From assembly GCF_010731295.1 (NCBI RefSeq), contig NZ_AP022579.1, forward strand, positions 5,270,001 to 5,334,000: 64,000 nt of DNA. The letters run 5' to 3'. Origin of the DNA: Mycolicibacterium boenickei. Lineage in GTDB: Bacteria; Actinomycetota; Actinomycetes; Mycobacteriales; Mycobacteriaceae. Every line of letters starts with the position of its first letter. Within the stretch, counting starts at the first letter, position 1. The notes beneath the pieces were generated by a model. That model was not told the origin of the DNA. It saw only the letters and a program-made list of their open reading frames with translations, and did not search any database. Made by a program: the position numbers and the translations under genes. This document shows, piece after piece, positions 22,901-30,716 of the stretch.

Positions 22901-23622
22901 GCCCCCGGGTCCTGATTGCCGAAGACGGTGTGCAGGTGATCGATGGCATGACTGCGGTGCTGGTGGTTCAACGCGACCACCCGATCGACATCGCGTGCCG
23001 CCATCGCATCGACCAGCAGCACGTGCTCACTGTTGACCTGCTCCAGGTCCATCAGGTGCGCGTACATCGGACGATATGCGTCGGCGGTGTTCCACAGCTG
23101 GGTGACGATCCGCTTGGTGCGCGCCATCCGACTGGCTTCGAAGGTGAGGAAGTGGAACTGCCGGTTCGCCAGCCCCACCCCGATGAGATCCGCCTCGGCT
23201 GCGGCCCGGTCCATCACGGCCATCTGCTCACGCATGGCATCGATGAGTTCGTCGGTGACCGCGGGCATGGCATCACGGATGAGTTCGGCCTCGAGGATGT
23301 CGCGGATCCGGAACACCTCGACGAGTTCGTCCAACCCGAGTTGCGCGACGCGATATCCGCTGTGCGGCACGTAGGTGATGTATTCCTCGGCCTCAAGGGT
23401 TTTCAGCGCCTCGCGAACCGGAATCCGCGACATGCCGAATTGCTCGGCCAGGCTCTCCTGCACGATCCAGCTGCCGGGCGCGAGTTTGCCACTGGTGATG
23501 TCGCGTCGCAGCGCTTCGGCCACCGCCTGCTGGGCGGTTTTGGGCCGGACGAAATCCGACCGCGCTCCAGTTGCGGAGTCGGACGCGACGGCGGTACGTC
23601 GGGTGGCTGTTCGCGGTGGCAT
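22897..23622 (-). CDS. GntR-family regulator with FCD domain
   Basis: A 241-residue DNA-binding regulator. The winged helix-turn-helix occupies about residues 30-95 (TSGKLAPGSWIVQESLAEQ, SRIPVREALKTLEAEEYI). An all-helical FCD ligand domain follows (about 105-230), with metal or ligand histidines in ANRQFHFLTF and HQHRSHAIDHL. FCD regulators sense organic acids and mostly repress catabolic genes. One operator copy lies 22 bp upstream of its own ATG, and three others precede the catabolic operons, so it is probably the regulon repressor and autoregulated. An N-terminal tail of about 25 residues is polar and likely flexible. Confidence 0.88.
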   Translation of the reverse strand: MPPRTATRRTAVASDSATGARSDFVRPKTAQQAVAEALRRDITSGKLAPGSWIVQESLAEQFGMSRIPVREALKTLEAEEYITYVPHSGYRVAQLGLDELVEVFRIRDILEAELIRDAMPAVTDELIDAMREQMAVMDRAAAEADLIGVGLANRQFHFLTFEASRMARTKRIVTQLWNTADAYRPMYAHLMDLEQVNSEHVLLVDAMAARDVDRVVALNHQHRSHAIDHLHTVFGNQDPGA

Positions 23623-23643
23623 CAGGTCTCGCTTTCGCTAATA

Positions 23644-23660
23644 TTGGATACTCTATGCGA
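23644..23660 (-). promoter_or_regulatory. Operator copy 4, upstream of the GntR regulator
   Basis: TTGGATA-CTC-TATGCGA on the + strand, 22 bp before the regulator's ATG. Left arm identical to copies 2 and 3, right arm degenerate as in copies 1 and 2. Suggests autoregulation. Confidence 0.75.
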
Positions 23661-23731
23661 TCACCAGGTCGCGATGCCAGATCGCCGCCTCTTTGCGGCG
23701 CGTCATCACTGCAGAGTTGACCGTCGAACGC

Positions 23732-24505
23732 TCAGATCAGCTCGATCGCCTCGGCGATCGACGGCAGCACCCGGCTGGGCCGGAACGGATAGCGTTCGAT
23801 GTCCTCGACCGACGTCGAACCGGTGAGCACCAGGATGGTCTCCAGCCCCGCCTCGATCCCGGCCACCACATCGGTATCCATCCGGTCCCCCACCATGACG
23901 GTGTTCTCAGAGTGCGCCTCGATCCTGTTCAGGGCACTGCGGAACATCATCGGATTGGGCTTGCCGACGAAGTAGGGGTCGCGACCGGTGGCCTTGGTGA
24001 TCATCGCGGCCACCGAACCGGTCGCGGGTAGCGGCCCCTCCGCGGACGGGCCGCTGACGTCCGGGTTGGTGGCGATGAACCGGGCCCCGCCGAGGATCAG
24101 CCGGACCGCTTTGGTGATCGCCTCGAATGAATAGGTGCGCGTCTCCCCCAGCACCACGTAGTCCGGGTCGATATCGGTCAGGGTGTAGCCGGCCTCGTGC
24201 AGCGCGGTGGTCAGCCCGGCCTCACCGATCACATAGGCCGAGCCACCGGGCTGCTGATCGTCGAGGAACGCCGCCGTGGCCAGGGCCGACGTCCAGATCG
24301 ATGTCTCGGGCACGATCAGCCCGGAGCGCGCCAAGCGGGCGGCCAGGTCGCGCGGAGTGAAGATCGAGTTGTTGGTCAGAACCAGGAACGGCCGTTGCTT
24401 GTCGGCCAGCGTCTGTAGGAATTCGGCGGCGCCCGGCAGCGCGTGTTCTTCGCGCACCAGGACGCCGTCCATGTCGGTTAGCCAGCACTGAGCAGGTGGA
24501 CGCAC
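23732..24505 (-). CDS. HAD-IIA family (NagD-like) hydrolase
   Basis: A 257-residue haloacid-dehalogenase-fold phosphatase. Motif I is LTDMDGVLV, motif II is LTNNS, the motif III lysine is in YFVGKPNP and motif IV is [16 protein letters not shown]. The C2-type cap between motifs II and III identifies the NagD/p-nitrophenyl phosphatase group, which dephosphorylates small metabolites such as nucleotides or sugar phosphates. GTG 24505 places motif I near residue 11, as usual for the family; the frame also opens at 24571, but that start lies in the edge of a hairpin. It is separated from the aminotransferase operon by that hairpin and from the GntR cluster by an opposite promoter region. Confidence 0.82.
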   Translation of the reverse strand: MRPPAQCWLTDMDGVLVREEHALPGAAEFLQTLADKQRPFLVLTNNSIFTPRDLAARLARSGLIVPETSIWTSALATAAFLDDQQPGGSAYVIGEAGLTTALHEAGYTLTDIDPDYVVLGETRTYSFEAITKAVRLILGGARFIATNPDVSGPSAEGPLPATGSVAAMITKATGRDPYFVGKPNPMMFRSALNRIEAHSENTVMVGDRMDTDVVAGIEAGLETILVLTGSTSVEDIERYPFRPSRVLPSIAEAIELI

Positions 24506-24570
24506 GGGTCCAGTGTCCCAATTCGCGCCGCGAATCAGGGGCCAACCGGGTGATAGCGGCGTAAAACGCA

Positions 24571-24632
24571 CACCGAGACTGCACTCAGGGACCGATTTTT
24601 CGCGATTCTTGTCCCTGAGCGCAGTCTCGGTG
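24571..24632. terminator. Long inverted repeat after the aminotransferase gene
   Basis: Two 22-bp arms (24571-24592 and 24611-24632) with one mismatch and an 18-bp AT-containing loop. It begins 16 bp past the stop of the aminotransferase gene on the - strand and lies before the HAD gene, so it probably ends the aminotransferase operon. There is no T-tract, as in many mycobacterial terminators. Confidence 0.7.
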
Positions 24633-24648
24633 AAGAGCAGGCGCTAGA

Positions 24649-26034
24649 TCAGTTGGCGTGCTGATCGGCCACGTCGAGCGCGGAGTCCAGGATCGCCAGA
24701 CCCTCGCGGGCCTCTTCCTCCGTCACGTTGCACGGCGGCACCACATGGATCCGGTTGAAGTTGGCGAACGGCAGCAGGCCGTTGGCCTTGCACGCCCCGA
24801 CCACGGCGTTCATCGCCGGGCTTGAGCCACCGTAGGGCGCCAACGGCTCCCGGGTCTGCTGGTCGGCGACCAGTTCGACGGCCCAGAACACACCCGCGCC
24901 GCGCACCTCGCCGATGCTGCGGTGCTTGGCGGCCAACTCGGCCAGACCGGGAGCCAGAACCTCGGCACCGATCTTGGCCGCGTTCTCGACCATGCCCTCG
25001 TCAGCCATCGCGTTGATGGTCGCGACGGCGGCCGCGGTGGCCAGCGGATGGCCGGAGTACGTGAGCCCGCCCGGGTAGGGCCGATGCGCGAACGTCTCGT
25101 AGATGGCCGGGCTGATCGCCACCCCGCCGAGCGGCACGTAACCGGAGTTGACCCCCTTGGCGAAGGTCATCAGGTCCGGGACCACGTCGAAATGCTCGAT
25201 GGAGAACCACTTTCCGCTGCGCCCGAATCCCGCCATCACCTCGTCGGCGATGAACACGATGCCGTAGCGGTCGCAGATCTCCCGCACGCCTGCCATGTAT
25301 CCGGGCGGGGGCACCATGATGCCTGCGGTACCCGGGATCGACTCCAGGATGATCGCGGCGATGGTCGACGGGCCCTCCATCTGGATCAGCTTGTCGAGGT
25401 ACTCCAGCGCACGCTGGGATTCCTGTTCCTCGGTCTCGGCGTAGAACGACGAGCGATACAGGAACGGTCCGTTGAAGTGCACGATGCCGGCGTTGCCGCG
25501 GTCGTTGGGCCAGCGCCGCGGGTCACCGGTCAGGTTGATCGCGGTGTCGGTGCCACCGTGGTAGGCACGGTACCGCGACAGCACCTTGTAGCGGCCCGTG
25601 TGCAGACGGGCCATGCGGACCGCGTGCTCGACCGCGTCGGCACCGCCGTTGGTGAAGAACACCTTGTTCAGCTCACCGGGGGTGCGCTCGGCGATCAGCC
25701 GGGCCGCCTCCGAGCGGGCCGCGTTGGCGTACTGCGGAGCCACGGTGCACAGCTTGGCGGCCTGCTCGGCAATGGCGGCAACAACTTTCGGGTGCTGGTG
25801 CCCGATGTTGGTGTTGACCAGCTGACAGGAGAAATCCAGCAACCGGTTGCCATCGCCGTCCCACACGTAGGAACCCTCGGCGGCGGTGATGGTCATCGGC
25901 GAGATCTCCTCCTGCGCCGACCAGGAGTGGAACACGTGTGCACGGTCGAGTTCATAGGCTCGCGCGGCCTCGGCCTTCGCCGCCTCGACGGTCAGCCCAT
26001 TGGGCAGCACGGAAGACTCTTGAGTCACAGTCAT
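24649..26034 (-). CDS. Class III omega-amino acid aminotransferase (beta-alanine/GABA type)
   Basis: A 461-residue pyridoxal-phosphate enzyme that moves the terminal amino group of an omega-amino acid to pyruvate or another oxoacid. The PLP lysine is in TFAKGVNSGYVPLGG (about residue 292), the cofactor aspartate in IADEVMAGFG, and the phosphate loop in TNGGADAVEHAVRMAR. The AKGxxSGYxPLG form is typical of omega-amino acid:pyruvate aminotransferases. It lies 13 bp after mmsA in the same direction; beta-alanine conversion to malonate semialdehyde, the mmsA substrate, is the most coherent pairing. GABA or taurine use cannot be excluded. Only ATG 26034 keeps it clear of the mmsA gene. Confidence 0.82.
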   Translation of the reverse strand: MTVTQESSVLPNGLTVEAAKAEAARAYELDRAHVFHSWSAQEEISPMTITAAEGSYVWDGDGNRLLDFSCQLVNTNIGHQHPKVVAAIAEQAAKLCTVAPQYANAARSEAARLIAERTPGELNKVFFTNGGADAVEHAVRMARLHTGRYKVLSRYRAYHGGTDTAINLTGDPRRWPNDRGNAGIVHFNGPFLYRSSFYAETEEQESQRALEYLDKLIQMEGPSTIAAIILESIPGTAGIMVPPPGYMAGVREICDRYGIVFIADEVMAGFGRSGKWFSIEHFDVVPDLMTFAKGVNSGYVPLGGVAISPAIYETFAHRPYPGGLTYSGHPLATAAAVATINAMADEGMVENAAKIGAEVLAPGLAELAAKHRSIGEVRGAGVFWAVELVADQQTREPLAPYGGSSPAMNAVVGACKANGLLPFANFNRIHVVPPCNVTEEEAREGLAILDSALDVADQHAN

Positions 26035-26047
26035 GAGTGGAATTCTC

Positions 26048-27541
26048 TCACTTGTTCTCGGGGAACCCGAGGTTGATGCCCCCGTGGCTGGGGTCCAGCC
26101 AGCGGGTGGTGATGGCCTTGGTCCGGGTGAAGAAGTGCACGCCTTCGGTGCCGTGCGCGTGGCTGTCACCGAACAGCGATGCCTTCCAGCCGCCAAAGCT
26201 GAAGTAGGCCATCGGAACCGGGATCGGCACGTTGATGCCGACCATGCCGACCTCGACCTCGTTCTGGAACCGCCGCGCGGCGCCACCGTCGTTGGTGAAG
26301 ATCGCCGTGCCGTTGCCGTAGGGGTTGTTGTTGATCAACTCGAGAGCCTCGTCGTAGGTCTCCACCCGCAGCACCGACAGCACCGGGCCGAAGATCTCAT
26401 CGGTGTAGACGCTCATCTGCGGGGTGACGTTGTCGAGCAGGGTCGGGCCCAGCCAGAATCCGTCGGCCCCACCGTTGGCGATCACGGTACGGCCGTCGAG
26501 CACGACCTTGGCACCGTCGGCCTCGCCGGCATCGATGTAGGACGCCACCTTGTCGCGGTGGACCTTGGTGACCAGCGGGCCCATGTCCGAATCCTTGGTT
26601 CCGTCACCGGTTTTGATGGTGGCGGCGCGCTCGGCGATCTTGGCCACCAGATCATCGGCGATCGGGCCGACGGCGACGGCGGCCGAGATGGCCATGCAGC
26701 GCTCACCGGCGGAACCGAAGCCGGCGTTGACCATGGCGTCGGCGGCCAGGTCCAGATCGGCGTCGGGCAGGATCACCGCGTGGTTCTTGGCCCCGCCAAG
26801 TGCCTGCACGCGCTTGCCTGCCGCGGTGGCGGTGGCGTAGACGTACTGTGCGATCGGGGTGGAACCGACGAAGGAGATCGCCTTGATCTTGGGGTTGGTC
26901 AGCAGCTCGTCGACCGCGGTCTTGTCACCCTGCAGCACGTTGAACACGCCCTCGGGCAGGCCGGCCTCGGCCCACAGTCGGGCCATCCACAGCGACGACG
27001 ACGGGTCCTTCTCCGACGGCTTGAGCACCACGGTGTTGCCCGCGGCGATGGCGATCGGGAAGAACCACATCGGCACCATCGCCGGGAAGTTGAACGGCGA
27101 GATGATGCCGACCGGACCCAGCGGCTGCAGCACGGAGTGCACGTCGACGTTGGTCGAGGCGTTCTCGGTGAAACCGCCCTTGAGCAGACTCGGGATGCCG
27201 CAGGCGAATTCGACGACCTCCAGGCCACGGCTCACCTCACCGAGGGCGTCGGAGAGCACCTTGCCGTGCTCTGCGGTGATGAGTGCGGCCAGCTCCTCCT
27301 TGCGGGCGTTGAGCAGCTCGCGGAAGGCGAACAGCACCGAGGTGCGCTTGGCCAGCGACGTGTCACGCCAGGCCGGGAAGGCCGCGACCGCGGCGTCGAT
27401 CACCGCACGGGCGTCATCCACGCTGGCCAGTGCGACCTCGCCGGTGACCGCGCCCGTGGCCGGATTGGTCACCGGGGCGGTGGCGGTCGAGGTGCCGGCA
27501 AATACCTTGCCGTCGCGCCAGTGCTGGATGACATTGCTCAT
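26048..27541 (-). CDS. mmsA: CoA-acylating (methyl)malonate-semialdehyde dehydrogenase
   Basis: A 497-residue aldehyde dehydrogenase of the MmsA group. It converts malonate or methylmalonate semialdehyde, NAD+ and CoA to acetyl- or propionyl-CoA with loss of CO2. Visible are PFNFPAMVPMWFFPIA, the nucleotide loop SFVGSTPIAQYVY, LGGAKNHAVILPDADL and the catalytic cysteine in GERCMAISA (about residue 282). MmsA proteins lack the general-base Glu of other aldehyde dehydrogenases; the usual ELGGK site reads LGGAKNH here, as expected. ATG 27541 has an AGGAAGG ribosome site. It leads the two-gene operon with the aminotransferase and is divergent from the PucR gene. Confidence 0.9.
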   Translation of the reverse strand: MSNVIQHWRDGKVFAGTSTATAPVTNPATGAVTGEVALASVDDARAVIDAAVAAFPAWRDTSLAKRTSVLFAFRELLNARKEELAALITAEHGKVLSDALGEVSRGLEVVEFACGIPSLLKGGFTENASTNVDVHSVLQPLGPVGIISPFNFPAMVPMWFFPIAIAAGNTVVLKPSEKDPSSSLWMARLWAEAGLPEGVFNVLQGDKTAVDELLTNPKIKAISFVGSTPIAQYVYATATAAGKRVQALGGAKNHAVILPDADLDLAADAMVNAGFGSAGERCMAISAAVAVGPIADDLVAKIAERAATIKTGDGTKDSDMGPLVTKVHRDKVASYIDAGEADGAKVVLDGRTVIANGGADGFWLGPTLLDNVTPQMSVYTDEIFGPVLSVLRVETYDEALELINNNPYGNGTAIFTNDGGAARRFQNEVEVGMVGINVPIPVPMAYFSFGGWKASLFGDSHAHGTEGVHFFTRTKAITTRWLDPSHGGINLGFPENK

Positions 27542-27637
27542 GGGTCCGAACCTTCCTGTGGCGTTTGGTACGGCTTTCACTCTGAGCCACCGTCAACCAC
27601 TCAAGCGACATCAACCTGTAAGTCTGATTGACTCGTT

Positions 27638-27655
27638 CATTACACTTTGTAAATG
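27638..27655 (+). promoter_or_regulatory. Probable leaderless promoter and imperfect palindrome of the PucR gene
   Basis: TACACT at 27641-27646 fits a mycobacterial -10 hexamer and ends 6 bases before the ATG of the PucR gene, so the transcript may start at the ATG itself with no leader. No ribosome site is visible before the ATG. The surrounding bases CATTACA-CTT-TGTAAATG form an imperfect inverted repeat that could bind a regulator. Confidence 0.45.
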
Positions 27656-29257
27656 ATCCCGAGCGTCCGCGACATCATCGAACTCCCGGTGGTGCGGGCC
27701 GGCAAACCCGAGGTACTCAGCGCCCAACAACTCGATCGTCCGGTGCGCTGGGTCCACGTCAGCGATATGCCCGACCTCGCCGGGCTCCTGCAAGGCGGCG
27801 AGCTGGTACTCACCACCGGCGCCGCGTTGCGTGACGCACCCCGTGACTACCTGCGACGGATGCAGCGCGCCGGCGTCGTCGGGGTGGTGGTCGAACTGGG
27901 CACCCGCATCGAATCACTTCCCGACAACGTGGGCGAGACCGCCCAGACACTCGGTCTGGCGCTCGTGGTGCTGCATCGGGAGACCAAGTTCGTCGAGATC
28001 ACCGAGGCGGTGCACCGGCTCATTGTCGCCGACCAGTACGAGGAACTCGAATTCGCCCACCGCACCCACAAGACCTTCACCGAGCTGAGCATGAAACGCC
28101 CCACGATGGCCGACATCGTGCGCGCGGCAGCCGAGATGATCGACGAGTCAGTGGTGCTCGAGGACTTGTCGCATCAGGTGCTGGCGATCTCCCCCCGCAA
28201 CGAGCCGGCCACCATCGTGCTCGCCGACTGGCAGCGCAGGTCCCGCACGATGACCGAACCATGGGCCACGACCGCTGTCGGCCCTCGTGCCGAGGAGTGG
28301 GGCCGGCTGATCGTTCCGCGCGCCCCGTCGGCACCGGCCAAGACCACGATGGTCCTCGAGCGCGCCGCGCAAGCGCTGGCCCTGCACCGGATGGCCGAAC
28401 GCGGCCGGTCCGGACTCGAACATCAGGCCCAGAGCGGGTTGATCGAGGATGTCCTGGCCGGACGGATCGCCGACGACCGCGAGGCCGACGCGCGGGCCCT
28501 CGCGCTGGGCCTACGCGCCGGAGGTCCCTACCTTCCGACCATGGTCCGGGTCAGCACGCCGGCTGACCGGCTCGACCCGGTCGGCACCCAACGTCGCAAC
28601 ATCCGCATCCTCGACGCGGTCACCCACAACGTGAAAGCCCAAGGGCACAGCGCGATCTGCTCGATCCGCCGAGACGGCGAGATCGGCTTGGTGCTGGCGC
28701 TGCACCCGCGTCGCGGGCTCAGCACCGACGCCGTGCTCAGCCGTCTGGCCGAAGGCTGGCGCGAGGCGATCGCCCGCGGCGGCGACACCGACAAGGTCGT
28801 CGTCGCCGTCGGCGGTGAGGCCGGTGTGTTCGCCGACGCCGTCCACGGCTTGCGCGAAGCCGCCCACGTCGCCGAGGTCGCCGCGTCGATGTCGGACCCG
28901 GTGCGCCCGTTCGTGCGGGCCTCCGACGTCCGGCTGCGCGGGCTGATCACGCTGCTGCTCGACGATCCGCGAGTCCAGATGTTCGCCGAGACGGAACTCA
29001 AGACCCTGCTGATCCACGACGCCGAGCAGGGCAGCGACGACGTGGAAGTGCTGCGCGGTTACCTCGAACTCGCCGGCAACAAGTCCGCACTGGCCAAACG
29101 CCTGCACATGAGCCGCCCGGCGCTCTACAGCCGGCTGGCGTCGATCGAACGCCGGCTCGGCGTCAACCTCGACGACGGTGAATCGATGACCTCACTGCAT
29201 GTCGCGCTGCTGGTGCTCGACGCGCAACGCAGCGCGGGCCCGCAGACAACCACCTGA
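27653..29257 (+). CDS. PucR-family transcriptional regulator
   Basis: A 534-residue regulator. The N-terminal PucR domain (about 1-120, opening IPSVRDIIELPVVRAGKPEV) senses a metabolite. A GGDEF-like middle part follows (about 290-400), and the C-terminal PucR helix-turn-helix is at about 465-520 (YLELAGNKSALAKRLHMSRP, then ALYSRLASIERRLG). PucR proteins activate purine, GABA or amino-acid catabolic genes. It is divergent from the mmsA-aminotransferase operon, across a 111-bp intergenic region, so it most likely controls those two genes. It converges with matB, with 10 bp between stops. Confidence 0.87.
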   Translation: MIPSVRDIIELPVVRAGKPEVLSAQQLDRPVRWVHVSDMPDLAGLLQGGELVLTTGAALRDAPRDYLRRMQRAGVVGVVVELGTRIESLPDNVGETAQTLGLALVVLHRETKFVEITEAVHRLIVADQYEELEFAHRTHKTFTELSMKRPTMADIVRAAAEMIDESVVLEDLSHQVLAISPRNEPATIVLADWQRRSRTMTEPWATTAVGPRAEEWGRLIVPRAPSAPAKTTMVLERAAQALALHRMAERGRSGLEHQAQSGLIEDVLAGRIADDREADARALALGLRAGGPYLPTMVRVSTPADRLDPVGTQRRNIRILDAVTHNVKAQGHSAICSIRRDGEIGLVLALHPRRGLSTDAVLSRLAEGWREAIARGGDTDKVVVAVGGEAGVFADAVHGLREAAHVAEVAASMSDPVRPFVRASDVRLRGLITLLLDDPRVQMFAETELKTLLIHDAEQGSDDVEVLRGYLELAGNKSALAKRLHMSRPALYSRLASIERRLGVNLDDGESMTSLHVALLVLDAQRSAGPQTTT

Positions 29258-29267
29258 TCCGGGTCAC

Positions 29268-30680
29268 TCAATCGGTGAGCAGCTTCTTCTGCACCTTGCC
29301 CATCGCGTTTCTCGGCAGCTCGCCGACGAAAACGACTTCCCGCGGGCGCTTGTGCTGCGAAAGCGTCTGTGCCACGAAGTCGATGAGGCCGTCGGCAAGC
29401 TGAGACCGGTTCCCGCCATCGGCCACCACGTACGCCACCACCCGCTGCCCCAGGTCGGCATCTGCGCGCCCCACAACCGCGGCCTCGCGCACCGACGGAT
29501 GAGCGAGCAGCGCGGTTTCGACCTCACCCGCACCGATGCGGTATCCGCCCGACTTGATCAGATCCACTGATTCGCGTCCGACGATTCGGTGGAATCCGTC
29601 TGGGTCACGGGTGGCGACATCGCCGGTGACGAACCAGCCATCGTCGGTCCATGCGTCCGCCGTGGCCTCGGGACGATTGAGGTAGCCGTCGAACAGCATG
29701 GGTCCGCGAACCTGGAGCCGCCCGATCGCGGCGCCGTCGGCGAGAACCACCTGATCGTCCTCGGTGCGCAGCCTGGTCTCGACGCCGAGCACGGGTTGTC
29801 CCACCGAGCCGGGCCGGCGTTCGCCGTCGGCACGGGTGGACAGGGTGATCATCGTTTCGCTCATGCCGTACCGCTCGATCGGTGTGCAGCCGGTGAGCTC
29901 GGCGATGCGGTGGAAAACCGGCGTCACCAGCGGCGCGCTGCCGGATACCAGCAGCCGGGCGCCGCGAAGCGCCCGCGCCGATGCTTCGTCGGCCGCGATG
30001 CGGGACCACACCGTGGGCACGCCGAAATACATGGTCCCGGCTGCGGCGGCGTAGCGCTCCGGTCGCGGTTTGACGGTATGAATCACCCGGGAGCCGATGC
30101 GCAGCGAAGCCAGCATGCCCAGCATCAGTCCGTGCAGGTGGAACAACGGCAGGCCATGCACCACCGTGTCATCGCGTGTCCATTGCCATGCATCGGCCAC
30201 GGCATCGATACCGGCCGCGAGCGCCCGATGGCTCAGGTTGACGCCCTTGGGCGCACCGGTGGTCCCCGACGTGTACAGAATCATCGCGACCGCCTCGGGT
30301 GACGGCGGCCCTGGCAACTCGCCACTCCCCCTGCCGCTGATGGTCGCCGGTATCGCGGACAGTCCCGAGTCCCGATGCGGTGGTCCGGCCCAGCACGTGA
30401 CGCGGGCGTCGGTGAGCATGTGCCGCAGCTCGGCAGGGCCGGAGTCGGGCGGAATGGGAACCACCGGGACGCCGGCCAACAGGCAGCCCACCACGGCGAT
30501 GACCGTCTCCAGGGTCGGTTGGGCGCACACCGCAACCGGACCCTCGTCGGGCAGTGTGCCCGCAAGCGCGCAGGCAGCGTCGAACAGCTGCGCGCGCGAC
30601 AGGCTACGCGAACCCACCGAGATCACGGCGGAAGCATCGGCCGAGTCGCTCCCCGCAGGGTCGAGAGACGTCAAAAGCAT
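29268..30680 (-). CDS. matB: Malonyl-CoA synthetase (MatB)
   Basis: A 470-residue AMP-forming acyl-CoA synthetase that activates malonate. Motifs in order: phosphate loop ILYTSGTTGAPKGVNLSH, FGVPTVWSRI, the adenylate loop ERYGMSETMITLS, the hinge region GRESVDLIKSGGYRIGAGEVE and the C-terminal catalytic lysine in MGKVQKKLL. The DLIKSGGYRIGAGEVE form is what I recall for actinobacterial MatB. The downstream malonate-type carrier gene upstream in the operon (matC) supports this. ATG 30680 is used; the frame opens 12 codons earlier but without a ribosome site. The gap to matC is 36 bp. Confidence 0.88.
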   Translation of the reverse strand: MLLTSLDPAGSDSADASAVISVGSRSLSRAQLFDAACALAGTLPDEGPVAVCAQPTLETVIAVVGCLLAGVPVVPIPPDSGPAELRHMLTDARVTCWAGPPHRDSGLSAIPATISGRGSGELPGPPSPEAVAMILYTSGTTGAPKGVNLSHRALAAGIDAVADAWQWTRDDTVVHGLPLFHLHGLMLGMLASLRIGSRVIHTVKPRPERYAAAAGTMYFGVPTVWSRIAADEASARALRGARLLVSGSAPLVTPVFHRIAELTGCTPIERYGMSETMITLSTRADGERRPGSVGQPVLGVETRLRTEDDQVVLADGAAIGRLQVRGPMLFDGYLNRPEATADAWTDDGWFVTGDVATRDPDGFHRIVGRESVDLIKSGGYRIGAGEVETALLAHPSVREAAVVGRADADLGQRVVAYVVADGGNRSQLADGLIDFVAQTLSQHKRPREVVFVGELPRNAMGKVQKKLLTD

Positions 30681-30716
30681 TGGCGAACAAGTCCTTTCAT
30701 TGCTGGTAACGGCCAC

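Noticed and set aside
26033-27631. 532-codon open frame on the + strand, antisense to mmsA
   Set aside because: Low-complexity, Gly/Val/Asp/His-rich shadow; mmsA motifs on the - strand are complete.
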